Positions 54,388 through 62,815 of a stretch of 64,000 bases of DNA are shown here, in pieces. The notes beneath the pieces were generated by a model. That model searched no databases. It saw only the letters and a program-made list of their open reading frames with translations, and had not been told where the DNA came from. Both the position numbers and the translations under genes were made by a program. Source of the stretch: Asticcacaulis sp. AND118 (GTDB taxonomy: Bacteria > Pseudomonadota > Alphaproteobacteria > Caulobacterales > Caulobacteraceae); the NCBI RefSeq assembly GCF_020535245.1, contig NZ_CP084910.1, positions 844,501 through 908,500 of the forward strand. The letters run 5' to 3'. Each line of letters begins with the position of its first letter. Position 1 is the stretch's first letter.

Positions 54388-54415
54388 TTGGCTGGCTCTG
54401 GCGGGGCAGCGATTT

Positions 54416-54672
54416 TCTCCACAGATGGCCACAGATTCACACAGATGGTTCGAGCGCGTGATACGGGCTGAAGCCAAACCGCCTACTTCAGCATGTGTCG
54501 CTGCGATTTTTGGAAAACCACAGATCTCACAGATTGGCGCTTTGCGCCTTTGAGTATCCGGACTCTCCGGTTTGGAACCTAAAGCCTCTTAATCTGTGAA
54601 ATCTGTTTTCTCCCTCAAAATATCACCACGCACGCATTCATCTGTGTCATCCGTGGCCATCTGTGGAGACTC
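54416..54672. repeat. Nested long-range inverted repeat of CACAGAT words
   Basis: Outer arms (54416-54447 and 54642-54672) share TCTCCACAGATGGCCAC and a further ACACAGATG as inverted copies, with few mismatches over 31 bases. Inner arms near 54513-54537 and 54591-54613 are also inverted copies (AAAAC.ACAGAT..CACAGATT). The RNA would fold back on itself over 250 bases. Confidence 0.75.
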
Positions 54673-54694
54673 TTGTTTCGTGGCCACGACTAAG

Positions 54695-54727
54695 AAGCCC
54701 CGTCAGGTCGAACCTGACGGGGCTTTT
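54695..54727. terminator. Bidirectional intrinsic terminator
   Basis: AAGCCCCGTCAGGT-TCGA-ACCTGACGGGGCTT, perfect arms, followed by TTCTTTT. It is 19 bases from the GGDEF-EAL stop. Confidence 0.92.
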
Positions 54728-54745
54728 CTTTTGTGGTTTCAGCGC

Positions 54746-56965
54746 TTAGCGCACCCCGGCGATATAACGGCCATTGGTGATGTGCGTCACCTGAGCGGTA
54801 GCCTGACCGGCCATCATCAGGTCGATCTCGTCGCGCGCCACCGGCTTGGAGAAGAGGTAGCCCTGAATGATCGCACAACCGGCCTGACGCAGGATCTGGC
54901 TCTGGGCCTTGGTCTCGACGCCCTCGGCCAGAATGCTGAGGTGCAGGGCCTTGGCCAGCTTGATAATGGCGCGGATCAGGGCCTCGGCGTCCGGATCGAC
55001 CCCAAGATTCGACACGAAGGAGCGGTCGATCTTGATCTTGTCCACCGGGTAACGGCTGAGATAGCTCAGCGAGGAATAGCCGGTGCCGAAGTCGTCAAGC
55101 GCGATGGAGAAGCCCATCTGACGCAGGGCGTTCAGCGTGTTCTGCGTCGCCTGATCGTCATTGAGCAACATGCCCTCGGTTATTTCGATCTCGATGGCGC
55201 GCGGCTCGACGCCGGTTTCCAGCAGCATTTCCTTCAGTTCCGGCAGGAAGCGCGAAGAGCGCAATTGCGTCGCCGAAACATTGATGGCCACCTTCAGACC
55301 GGGCCAGCGCTTGGAGTCGATCAGGGCGCGGCGCATGATCAGGCTGCCCAGATCCATCATCAGGCCGCATTCTTCGGCCAGCGGCACGAAGTAGGCCGGG
55401 CTGATCGGGCCGCGTTGCGGGTGGGACCAGCGGGCCAGCGCTTCGACGCCGACGATGCGGCCGTTGTGGTCGACCTGGGGCTGATAGACGACATCGATGG
55501 CTTCGACGTGGATCGCTTCGCGCAGGCCGGTTTCCAGTTGCTTGCGCAGCTTGATCGTCGCGTCCATCTCGACTTCGAAGAAGGCGTATTGCGAACGGCC
55601 CTGTTCCTTGGCGCGGTAGAGGGCGAGGTCGGCCTGACGCAGGGCCTCGGCGGCCTCGATCTCGGCTTCCTGCAGCAGGGTCACGCCGATCGAGCATGTC
55701 GAATAGACAGGTCCGCTTTCCAGCGTCACCTGACCCTTGAGACCTTCCAGCACCCGCTTGGCCAGCGCGGCGGCGGAATGGGCGTCGGTGTCGGTCTGGA
55801 TGATGACGAATTCGTCGCCGCCCAGACGCGCCAGCGTGTCGCCGGAACGGATCATGGAGCCGATCTTCTGGGCCGAATGACGGATCAGCTCGTCGCCGGC
55901 CGAATGGCCCAGCGTGTCGTTGACGTCCTTGAAGCGGTCCAGCCCGATGCACATGACGGCGACCGAACCGCCCTGACGACGCAGACGCTCTGTGGACTGG
56001 GTCAGGCGATCGGTGAACAGGGTGCGGTTGGGCAAACCGGTCAGGGCGTCGTGCATGGCCATATGCTTGGCGCGCGCTTCCGAGGCGATCAGGCTGCGCG
56101 CCGTCTTCTGGCTACGGTGCAGAAGGGCCAGAGCGACGCCACCGAGGCCGGCAGAAACCAGCAGCGAGGGGATCAGGGCGCGCATGAACAGGTCGAGCCC
56201 CGGACGGGCCGGCTGCCACGTCAGTTCGGCCTTTTCCTGTCCGGTGGCGTCGGTGAAGACGGCGCGGGCGGCTTCGGACGCCAGAGGCTGGCCGCTGCGG
56301 ACCTCGGAAATGGTGGTCAGCAGGTGGCCGTCGGACAGGGTGGTCAGTTCGGCGGGGCTCAGACGATGCAGGCCGACGACCATGTACGGCACGTGCCGGC
56401 GCAGTTCGCGATGGCTGCTGTCCGGCAGGATGAGGCTGGCCCCCAGCAGATAGATGTGGCCGTCCATCACCGTCAGGCGCGCAATGGCGTTGGTCCTGGA
56501 ATTAAAACCGATGCCTGAAGCCGTATGCACGTAGAAGCGTTCGCGCAAATCCTTCGACAGGCGGGCGATTTCGCCACTGAACGGGTCGAAGGCTGACAGC
56601 GAGGTTTCCTGTGTGCCTTGCCAGGCGAGCACCGGGCGGTTGTGGCCGTCGAGCACGAAGGTCTGTTCGTAGTTCAGATACTCGGCAAAATAGCTGCCGT
56701 AATTGTCCGCCGCGAACTTGCGATCGAACTTCACGGCGGTCTTTTCGACAGCGGTGTTCCAGATGGTCATGGGTGCCATCAGACGCGCCTGCGTCTCGGC
56801 CAGATGCAACAGGCCGTTGCGAACGTAGCTTTCTTCGCGCTCGCGGCTGGCCTTGTCAATTTCGGCGGCCCAGATCCATAAGGATCCGATCAGCGCGCAT
56901 ACCGCGCCGACCACGACGATGGTCATGGGGGCTAAAAGTCTTAATTCGCTCCGGTCTCGTTTCAC
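54746..56965 (-). CDS. GGDEF-EAL cyclic-di-GMP enzyme with periplasmic sensor
   Basis: 739 residues from a GTG at 56965; the ATG at 56926 is an alternative, and the frame stays open further upstream through palindromic promoter DNA. There are two membrane segments (about 15-35 and 258-280) with a CHASE4-like periplasmic domain between them, then GGDEF (about 300-460) with the intact active-site RLGGDEFVII, then EAL (about 475-725) with VGVEALARW, NVSATQL, DDFGTGYSSLSYL and LAEGVETKAQ. Both catalytic sites look intact, so the net activity (synthesis or breakdown) is not predictable. Strand and terminator indicate a single gene. Confidence 0.93.
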   Translation of the reverse strand: MKRDRSELRLLAPMTIVVVGAVCALIGSLWIWAAEIDKASREREESYVRNGLLHLAETQARLMAPMTIWNTAVEKTAVKFDRKFAADNYGSYFAEYLNYEQTFVLDGHNRPVLAWQGTQETSLSAFDPFSGEIARLSKDLRERFYVHTASGIGFNSRTNAIARLTVMDGHIYLLGASLILPDSSHRELRRHVPYMVVGLHRLSPAELTTLSDGHLLTTISEVRSGQPLASEAARAVFTDATGQEKAELTWQPARPGLDLFMRALIPSLLVSAGLGGVALALLHRSQKTARSLIASEARAKHMAMHDALTGLPNRTLFTDRLTQSTERLRRQGGSVAVMCIGLDRFKDVNDTLGHSAGDELIRHSAQKIGSMIRSGDTLARLGGDEFVIIQTDTDAHSAAALAKRVLEGLKGQVTLESGPVYSTCSIGVTLLQEAEIEAAEALRQADLALYRAKEQGRSQYAFFEVEMDATIKLRKQLETGLREAIHVEAIDVVYQPQVDHNGRIVGVEALARWSHPQRGPISPAYFVPLAEECGLMMDLGSLIMRRALIDSKRWPGLKVAINVSATQLRSSRFLPELKEMLLETGVEPRAIEIEITEGMLLNDDQATQNTLNALRQMGFSIALDDFGTGYSSLSYLSRYPVDKIKIDRSFVSNLGVDPDAEALIRAIIKLAKALHLSILAEGVETKAQSQILRQAGCAIIQGYLFSKPVARDEIDLMMAGQATAQVTHITNGRYIAGVR

Positions 56966-56993
56966 GAGTGCGTTCTCATTCTGAGGGCGGTTA

Positions 56994-57032
56994 CTATGGC
57001 AACGACCATAGGGTAAAACCCTTAAATTAAGG
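56994..57032. promoter_or_regulatory. Two palindromes upstream of the GGDEF-EAL gene
   Basis: CTATGG-CAACGA-CCATAG (56994-57011) and CCTTAA-A-TTAAGG (57020-57032) are perfect inverted repeats, 9 bases apart, just upstream of the start. They look like operator sites. CCTTAA/TTAAGG arms also occur upstream of ompA (10270-10289) with different spacing. Confidence 0.5.
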
Positions 57033-57154
57033 CAAACGGAAAAACCTTTTGTAATGAATGAGTTGTGTAATGTTTGCGGTGTGCATCCACAGGTTTTCCC
57101 CTTGACGCTCAAAGGGTTGCACGACATCTATACCCACCCTGACTGGAGAAGCCT

Positions 57155-57748
57155 ATGCGCCTGTTTATAAATTCCGGATCGCCTTTTGCGCGAAAGTGTC
57201 GAATTATTGTCCGTGAACTGGGCTTGTCGACGCAGGTCGAGGAGGTGCCGACCATGACGCTGGACAGCGTGCCGGACCACGTGGCCGTTAACCCTTTCGC
57301 ACAGATTCCGGCGCTGGCGACCGATGAGGGCACGTTCGTGGACTCAACCCTGATCTGCGAATGGCTGGCGGCGCATCACGGGCCCTATCCGCTTTATCCG
57401 CAGGGCGAAGGCTACTGGGCGGCGCGTCAGTTGGAGGCGCTGGCCGACGGGATTCTTGAAAGCGCCGTCAAGATGGTCATCGAGACGCGCCGGCCTGAAA
57501 GCGAGCGTTCGCCCTCATGGCTCAAGCGCTGGGAGGAGGGGCTGCGGCGCGGGTTGACGGCGGCGGACCGGCTGTGCGCCATCGCTGAGGGTCAGCCCGG
57601 CCTGGCCGAGATTACGCTGGCCGCCGCGGCGACCTATACCGATTTCCGCTTTCCCCATCTCGATTGGCAGGCCGACGCCCCGCGCATTGTGGCGTTGCGC
57701 GATCATCTGGAAAAGCGCCAATCCTTTATCGACACCTATCCGTCTTGA
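57155..57748 (+). CDS. Glutathione S-transferase family protein
   Basis: 197 residues. The N-terminal thioredoxin-like domain has MRLFINSGSPFARKCRIIV with Ser at the usual activating position (GSPFARK), the cis-Pro in PFAQIPAL, and the glutathione-binding FVDSTLICEWL. The all-helical C-terminal domain follows (ARQLEALADGILE...TYTDFRFPHLDW). This matches the bacterial GST subgroup with a SxPxxRK start. The substrate is unknown. Forty bases downstream lies prfA. Confidence 0.9.
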   Translation: MRLFINSGSPFARKCRIIVRELGLSTQVEEVPTMTLDSVPDHVAVNPFAQIPALATDEGTFVDSTLICEWLAAHHGPYPLYPQGEGYWAARQLEALADGILESAVKMVIETRRPESERSPSWLKRWEEGLRRGLTAADRLCAIAEGQPGLAEITLAAAATYTDFRFPHLDWQADAPRIVALRDHLEKRQSFIDTYPS

Positions 57749-57786
57749 GTTTATGAAGCGCCTTCAATCTATTTGAGGTGTTTCTA

Positions 57787-58863
57787 TTGATACGTCTGCC
57801 GCAGGCCAAGCTCGATCAGGTCGTCGACCGCTTCCGCATGATCGAGGCGCGCATGGAAAGTGCCACCGACGGAACGGAAATCGTCAAGCTGTCGAAGGAA
57901 CACGCTGAACTGAAGCCGGTGGTCGATGCGGTCACGGCGCTGCTCAAGGCGCGCGCGTCGGGTCCGGAGCTTGAGGAACTGATCGCGCTCAACGACCCCG
58001 AACTGTCGCCGTTGGCGCAGGAGGAGTTTCAGGAACTGAAGGAGCGACTGCCGCAACTGGAGCGCGGTGTGGCGCTTCTGCTGGCGCCGAAGGACAAGGA
58101 CGAGAACGCCTCGGCCATCCTCGAAGTGCGTGCCGGAACCGGCGGCGACGAGGCAGCCCTGTTCGCCGGCGACCTGTTCCGTATGTATTCGCGCTACGCG
58201 GCCGCTCAGGGCTGGCGCGTCGAGATCGACTCGATCAGCGAAGGCGACGCCGGCGGTTACAAGGAAATCATCGCCTCGGTCACGGGCGACGGCGTGTTCG
58301 GCAAGCTGAAGTTCGAATCGGGCGTCCACCGCGTGCAGCGCGTCCCCGCCACCGAAGCCGGGGGCCGCATCCACACCTCGGCGGCGACCGTGGCGGTGCT
58401 GCCTGAAGCGGAGGATGTCGAGATCGACATTCAGGACAAGGACATCCGCATCGACACCTATCGCGCTTCGGGATCGGGCGGTCAGCACGTTAACAAGACC
58501 GACTCGGCGGTGCGCATCACCCACCTGCCGACGGGCATTGTGGCGACCTCTTCGGAAAAGTCGCAGCACATGAACCGTCAGATCGCCATGCGCAACCTCA
58601 AGGCCCGCCTGTACGACATCCAGCGTCAGGCGCTGGACACGGCGCGCTCCGACGCCCGCAAATCGCAGGTCGGTTCGGGGGATCGTTCGGAACGCATCCG
58701 CACCTATAACTACCCTCAGGGCCGCGTGTCGGACCACCGCATCAACCTGACCCTCTACAACCTGCCGCAATTCATGGAAGGCGAAATGGCGCAGATGATC
58801 GACGCCCTGATCGCCGACGATCAGGCCGCGCGTCTGGCTATGCTTGAGGAAGAGATGAGTTAA
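57787..58863 (+). CDS. prfA: Peptide chain release factor 1
   Basis: 358 residues from a TTG at 57787, preferred because GAGGTG ends six bases upstream; a GTG three codons earlier lacks a ribosome site. RF1 ends translation at UAA and UAG. The GGQ loop reads [25 protein letters not shown] and the stop-codon reading PxT motif is [14 protein letters not shown], which marks RF1 not RF2. The usual partner prmC (GGQ methylase) does not follow here; the next gene encodes a MOSC protein. Confidence 0.95.
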   Translation: MIRLPQAKLDQVVDRFRMIEARMESATDGTEIVKLSKEHAELKPVVDAVTALLKARASGPELEELIALNDPELSPLAQEEFQELKERLPQLERGVALLLAPKDKDENASAILEVRAGTGGDEAALFAGDLFRMYSRYAAAQGWRVEIDSISEGDAGGYKEIIASVTGDGVFGKLKFESGVHRVQRVPATEAGGRIHTSAATVAVLPEAEDVEIDIQDKDIRIDTYRASGSGGQHVNKTDSAVRITHLPTGIVATSSEKSQHMNRQIAMRNLKARLYDIQRQALDTARSDARKSQVGSGDRSERIRTYNYPQGRVSDHRINLTLYNLPQFMEGEMAQMIDALIADDQAARLAMLEEEMS

Positions 58864-58909
58864 GCACATCCGGAAAAGTGTACAGCGCTTTTCCGACCAA
58901 GATTGGCGC
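58864..58909. repeat. Diverged relative of the 44-nt palindrome
   Basis: GCACATCCGGAAAAGTGTAC then AGCGCTTTTCCG and ending GGCGC: the inner arms pair (CGGAAAAG/CTTTTCCG) but the outer arms do not fully. It lies between prfA and the MOSC gene. Confidence 0.5.
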
Positions 58910-58956
58910 TAAGATGTGCAGGGTCGCGGACCCTGCCCCGATACGAAGGAGTTCGG

Positions 58957-59739
58957 ATGCAGCCGACCAACGGTAAGATTGACTCTCTCTGGCGGTACCC
59001 CGTCAAGGGTTTCACGCCCGAACGGGTGGCCGAGACGTGCCTGACGGTCGATGGCTTCTTTCCCTTCGACCGGCTGTTCGCGCTGGAGGTCGGGCGGTCG
59101 GGTTACGACCGCGAAGACCCGAAATTCCTGTCCAAGATGAAGTACGCCGTGCTGGCGCGTTATCCTGCCGTAGCGCGGTTGCGGACCCGTTACGATGAGA
59201 TCAATGAGCGCCTTTATATCGAAGAACGCGCTTTCGATATGGGTCGTCATGCGCTGGAGCGTCATGTCGAGACCTTTCTTGCGGCGCATGAAGATTACGA
59301 TCCGGTCGCTCAGCCGCTGCGCTTGCTCGATATCCGCGAAGGCGCCGTCGATCATTACCGCTTCACGGATTCGTCTAAGGGATTTGTGTCGATCCTCAAT
59401 CTGGAATCTCTGCGCGATTTAGGCGAACGGCTTGGCCGCAACCTCGATCCGCTGCGGTTGCGCGCCAATATCTGGGTCGAGGGCTGGGCGGCGTTCGAGG
59501 ATCACGCTTGGGTCGGCAAGCACATCCGTATCGGCGATCACGGGCCGGTGCTGGAGGTGCTCAAGCCCATCGTGCGCTGCGTCGCGACCCATGTGAATCC
59601 GGACACGGCCGAGCGCGATGTCGAGATTGTTCAGGCCCTGTGGGCGCACTATGGTCATCGCGACTGCGGCCTCTATTGCCGCGTGGTGTCGCCGGGCCTG
59701 ATCCGCGAAGGTGACGCTGTTGACCCGCAGGTGACCTGA
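58957..59739 (+). CDS. MOSC domain protein
   Basis: 260 residues from the ATG at 58957 (AAGGAG upstream). An N-terminal beta barrel (about 1-90: IDSLWRYPVKGFTPERV, FFPFDRLFALE) precedes the MOSC domain (about 120-255): SILNLESLRDLGERLG, PLRLRANIWVEGW, and the conserved Cys in LKPIVRCVATHVNPDT. A second Cys pair (HRDCGLYCRV) follows. MOSC enzymes carry sulfur or a molybdenum cofactor and include mARC-type reductases. The specific reaction is not evident. There are no cofactor genes nearby. Confidence 0.88.
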   Translation: MQPTNGKIDSLWRYPVKGFTPERVAETCLTVDGFFPFDRLFALEVGRSGYDREDPKFLSKMKYAVLARYPAVARLRTRYDEINERLYIEERAFDMGRHALERHVETFLAAHEDYDPVAQPLRLLDIREGAVDHYRFTDSSKGFVSILNLESLRDLGERLGRNLDPLRLRANIWVEGWAAFEDHAWVGKHIRIGDHGPVLEVLKPIVRCVATHVNPDTAERDVEIVQALWAHYGHRDCGLYCRVVSPGLIREGDAVDPQVT

Positions 59740-59781
59740 TCCTATAGCAGGAGCATTCTTTATGTTTTTAAAGGTGCCCGG

Positions 59782-60498
59782 ATGCCCAAACTCATTCTTC
59801 TCCGCCACGGCCAAAGCCAGTGGAACCTTGAAAACCGCTTCACCGGCTGGGTGGACGTCAACCTGACCGCCGAAGGCGAGGCGCAGGCGGTCAAGGGCGG
59901 TGAGTTGCTCAAGGCCGAAGGCATTGAGATCGACCGCGCCTTTACGTCCGTGCTGACGCGCGCTATCCGCACCTGCAATCTGGCGCTGGACGCCGCGGGT
60001 CAGTCCTATGTGCCGGTGATCAAGGACTGGCGTCTGAACGAGCGCCACTACGGCGGCCTGACCGGTCTGGACAAGGCCGAAACGGCGGCGTTGCACGGCG
60101 ACGATCAGGTCAAGGTATGGCGCCGTTCGTACGACGTGCCGCCGCCCGATCTGGCCGCCGATAGCGCTTATGATTTCTCGAAGGATCGCCGCTATGCCGG
60201 TTCCGTGCTGCCGCTGACCGAAAGCCTGAAGACGACGCTCGACCGCGTGCTGCCGTTCTGGGACGGGTCGATTGTACCTTCGCTGAAGGCCGGTGATACG
60301 GTGCTGGTGGCGGCGCACGGCAATTCGATCCGCGCTATCATCAAACTGCTGTTCAATCTGGGCGAGGCGGAGATTCTGGAAGTCGAAGTGCCGACCTCGA
60401 ACCCGCTGGTCATCGATCTGGACGCGGCGTTGAAGCCGGTTTCCGCCAAGTATCTCGATGCCGCCCGCGCCAATCCGGTGCCGGTGTTGCAGGCTTAA
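59782..60498 (+). CDS. gpmA: 2,3-bisphosphoglycerate-dependent phosphoglycerate mutase
   Basis: 238 residues. It interconverts 3- and 2-phosphoglycerate in glycolysis. Motifs: [20 protein letters not shown] (catalytic His in RHG), [26 protein letters not shown] (Glu-Arg-His) and the second His in [13 protein letters not shown]. There is a small deletion relative to E. coli GpmA between GLDKAE and the central DVPPP block, as usual in alphaproteobacteria. The gene is followed at once by a REP-like repeat pair. Confidence 0.95.
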   Translation: MPKLILLRHGQSQWNLENRFTGWVDVNLTAEGEAQAVKGGELLKAEGIEIDRAFTSVLTRAIRTCNLALDAAGQSYVPVIKDWRLNERHYGGLTGLDKAETAALHGDDQVKVWRRSYDVPPPDLAADSAYDFSKDRRYAGSVLPLTESLKTTLDRVLPFWDGSIVPSLKAGDTVLVAAHGNSIRAIIKLLFNLGEAEILEVEVPTSNPLVIDLDAALKPVSAKYLDAARANPVPVLQA

Positions 60499-60512
60499 AC
60501 GACGGTGTTTCT

Positions 60513-60608
60513 CCCCCTCACCCCGGCCCTCTCCCTCAAGGGAGAGGGGGCTTTTCTTTTTCCCTCTCCCTCAAGGGAGAGGGTGGCGCGAAGCGCCGGG
60601 TGAGGGGG
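60513..60608. repeat. Inverted pair of REP-like repeats upstream of DUF559
   Basis: First copy 60513-60550 (CCCCCTCACCCC then CTCTCCCTCAAGGGAGAG). Second copy 60562-60608 in opposite sense (CTCTCCCTCAAGGGAGAG, then GGCGC-GAA-GCGCC, then GGTGAGGGGG). Its last bases may serve as the ribosome site of the next gene. Confidence 0.9.
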
Positions 60609-60610
60609 AA

Positions 60611-61504
60611 ATGGTTTCAAGACGCTCACCGTCGCAGATTTCCCGCGCGCGTGGCTTGCGACAGGTCGATAATACCGCCGAGGGGCGGTTGTGGCTCAGG
60701 TTGAAAAATCGCCAGTTTCACGGCGTGAAATTTCGACGTCAGGAGCCGATTGGTCCGTATTTTACCGACTTTGCCTCATGGGAAAGGCGACTAGTCGTCG
60801 AAATCGACGGCTCTCAGCATATCGACTCTTCGCTCGATGAAACCCGTAACGCCTTCATGATCAGTGAAGGCTGGTCCGTGGCGCGGTTCTCTTATGCGGA
60901 CGTGCTGAACGATATGGACACTGTGTTGGAGACGTTGAGCGCCATCATTGACGGACGCATTACCGAGTCTGTGGTGTCGCGCGAGTTCCAGTTTTATCCG
61001 TCGGGCTCCCCCTCACCCGGCCCTTCGGGCCACCCTCTCCCCGCAAGGGCGAGGGACGAAGGTAGAGACACTGCCCACATGGCCCGCGCCGTTGAACTGG
61101 CGCGGAGGCAACTGGGCCGTACCGTCCCCAATCCTCCTGTGGGCTGTGTCATCGTCAAGGACGACATCGTGATTGCCGAAGCCGCTACCGGCGACGGAGG
61201 GCGGCCCCATGCCGAAGAGGCCGCTCTGGCCCTGTTGGGCAATCGCGCCGAAGGGGCCACGGCCTACGTCACGCTGGAGCCGTGCGCAGAGCGTTCGCAC
61301 GGCGGCCTGTCCTGTTCGCAGCGACTGGTCGAGGCCGGGGTTAGCCGCGTCGTCTTCGCCTGTGACGACCCGTCGCCCTATGCTGCGCACATCGGCACTG
61401 CCCGCATGACAGAAGGCGGGGTCACCGTCGAAGCCGGGCTGATGGCTGCAGAAGCCTCCGTCCTGATCGAAGACTTCGTGAAAAATCTGCCGGTTAAGCC
61501 CTGA
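60611..61504 (+). CDS. DUF559 endonuclease-like domain fused in frame to a RibD-like deaminase
   Basis: 297 residues from the ATG at 60611 if read as one gene. Residues 1-125 are a DUF559 (Vsr-fold) domain: AEGRLWLRLKNRQFHGVKFRR, PIGPYFTDFASWERRLVVEIDGSQH and a terminal VLNDMDTVLETL. Residues 133-155 are Pro/Gly/Arg-rich and are encoded by a REP-like repeat (61007-61056) that happens to have no stop. Residues 157-297, beginning with an in-frame ATG at 61079, are a RibD-type deaminase: GRTVPNPPVGCVIVKDD, zinc ligands HAEE, PCAER and SC (C-x9-C). The RibD reductase domain is absent. It may be two genes, with deaminase translation starting at 61079. Confidence 0.75.
   Translation: MVSRRSPSQISRARGLRQVDNTAEGRLWLRLKNRQFHGVKFRRQEPIGPYFTDFASWERRLVVEIDGSQHIDSSLDETRNAFMISEGWSVARFSYADVLNDMDTVLETLSAIIDGRITESVVSREFQFYPSGSPSPGPSGHPLPARARDEGRDTAHMARAVELARRQLGRTVPNPPVGCVIVKDDIVIAEAATGDGGRPHAEEAALALLGNRAEGATAYVTLEPCAERSHGGLSCSQRLVEAGVSRVVFACDDPSPYAAHIGTARMTEGGVTVEAGLMAAEASVLIEDFVKNLPVKP
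61007..61056. repeat. REP-like repeat inside the DUF559-deaminase frame
   Basis: CTCCCCCTCACCC, then mini-stem GGCCC-TTC-GGGCC, then CCCTCTCCCCGCAAGGGCGAGG: the same unit as at 60513 and 26141, with a diverged main stem. Confidence 0.8.
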
Positions 61505-61561
61505 TTTAGGCTTTTGGCATACGTTAACCAGAAGATTTAATCGAAAGGTCCGCCTCCGCGC

Positions 61562-62815
61562 ATGAGCGCCACCTCCGGACAGTCACGCTACACCCGCCTG
61601 ACCCAGGCCCAAGTGGATGCGATCTGCCAGAAGCATGAACGCCTCAAGGCCATGAAGCCGGGCGGCGCGCGGGCCGTTTTCGCGTGGATGGATGTGTCGG
61701 GGCTGGACCTGCGCAACCGCGACCTGCGCGACGCCGATTTCACCGCCGCCATCATGGTCGGGACCGATTTGTCGGGCGCGCTGCTCGATCAGTCGAACCT
61801 TTACTGCGTCGATATGCAGATGGCCAATCTCAGCCGCGCCTCGCTACGCCGGACGGATCTGCGCGGGGCGTGTCTGCGCGGAGCCAACCTGTCCGACGTC
61901 GATCTGTTCGAGGCCGATCTGCGCGAAGGGGCCCTGGCCCTGCCGGACAAGGCGTCGGGTCTGGCCTATGTCGAGGTGTCGGCGCGCATATCGGATGCCG
62001 GTTTCACCAATTTGCGCGGGGCCAATCTGGAGCGCTCCAAGCTATCGGGCATTCAGGCCATGAAGGCTGACTTTACCGACGCCATCCTCAAATCGTGCAA
62101 GCTGGTCCGCGCCAACCTGAAACAGGCGATCATGGATAATTGCGACCTGTCGGGCGCTGACATGTCCGGCTGCGACATCACAGGCGCGTCGCTGAAAGAC
62201 GCCGTGATGATCGGCACCAAGACTGAGATGTGGAACGCCTCCCAGGCCAATCTGACCGGCGTGCTGACCGAAAAGGCCGCTGGTACGGATGTCAGCCGTC
62301 TGCCCTATGGCGAAATGATCCGCGACCATGCCGAATGGGTCGAGAGCTTGGGGCAGGCGGGCAAGCCGTCCCTGTTCGACAAGGCCGATCTGCGGGGTTT
62401 GAAATCGATCAAGGGGCTCAATCTGGCGGCCCTGTCGGCCAAGGGCGCGATCTTCTACGGCCTCGATATGCGCGGCATCCAGCTTCAGGGGGCGCACCTC
62501 GAAGGTGCGGATCTGCGGAATTGCGACCTCAGCGGGGCCGACCTGCGCGGCGCGCAGATGGTGGGTGTGCGCATGGATGGGGCTAACCTCGAAGGCGCCA
62601 ATATCGGGCCGCTGAAACTGGCCGGCGACCGGCTGTTCCCGGCGGACCTGCGGCAGGCGCGCATCCGCGGGGCCAATCTGCAACGCGCCGATCTGCGTCA
62701 GGCGCGTCTCGATGGCGCCGATCTGTCGCGCTCCGATCTCGACAAGGCGCAGATGACGCTGGAAAGCCTCGTCAACGTCGTCTGCGTTGGGCTTAAGGGC
62801 AAAATAGCCGCTTAA
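61562..62815 (+). CDS. Pentapeptide-repeat protein, paralog 2
   Basis: 417 residues. The plan is the same as the protein at 45969-47228: leader [20 protein letters not shown], a first pentapeptide block (about 45-235; [24 protein letters not shown] closely matches paralog 1), an insert [22 protein letters not shown], and a second block (about 275-400) with [16 protein letters not shown]. There is no signal peptide. Function unknown. The stop overlaps by four bases the stop of the convergent isoaspartyl peptidase gene. Confidence 0.88.
   Translation: MSATSGQSRYTRLTQAQVDAICQKHERLKAMKPGGARAVFAWMDVSGLDLRNRDLRDADFTAAIMVGTDLSGALLDQSNLYCVDMQMANLSRASLRRTDLRGACLRGANLSDVDLFEADLREGALALPDKASGLAYVEVSARISDAGFTNLRGANLERSKLSGIQAMKADFTDAILKSCKLVRANLKQAIMDNCDLSGADMSGCDITGASLKDAVMIGTKTEMWNASQANLTGVLTEKAAGTDVSRLPYGEMIRDHAEWVESLGQAGKPSLFDKADLRGLKSIKGLNLAALSAKGAIFYGLDMRGIQLQGAHLEGADLRNCDLSGADLRGAQMVGVRMDGANLEGANIGPLKLAGDRLFPADLRQARIRGANLQRADLRQARLDGADLSRSDLDKAQMTLESLVNVVCVGLKGKIAA

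Larger units (their letters stand above)
54388..54745. other. Gene-free region with nested inverted repeats
   Basis: 358 bases between ispG and the convergent GGDEF-EAL gene. It contains the nested inverted repeat at 54416-54672 and a bidirectional terminator at 54695-54727. No coding sequence is evident. Confidence 0.75.

Noticed and set aside
61518-61542. TTAA words upstream of the second pentapeptide gene as a CtrA box.
   Set aside because: Spacing is nine bases rather than seven.
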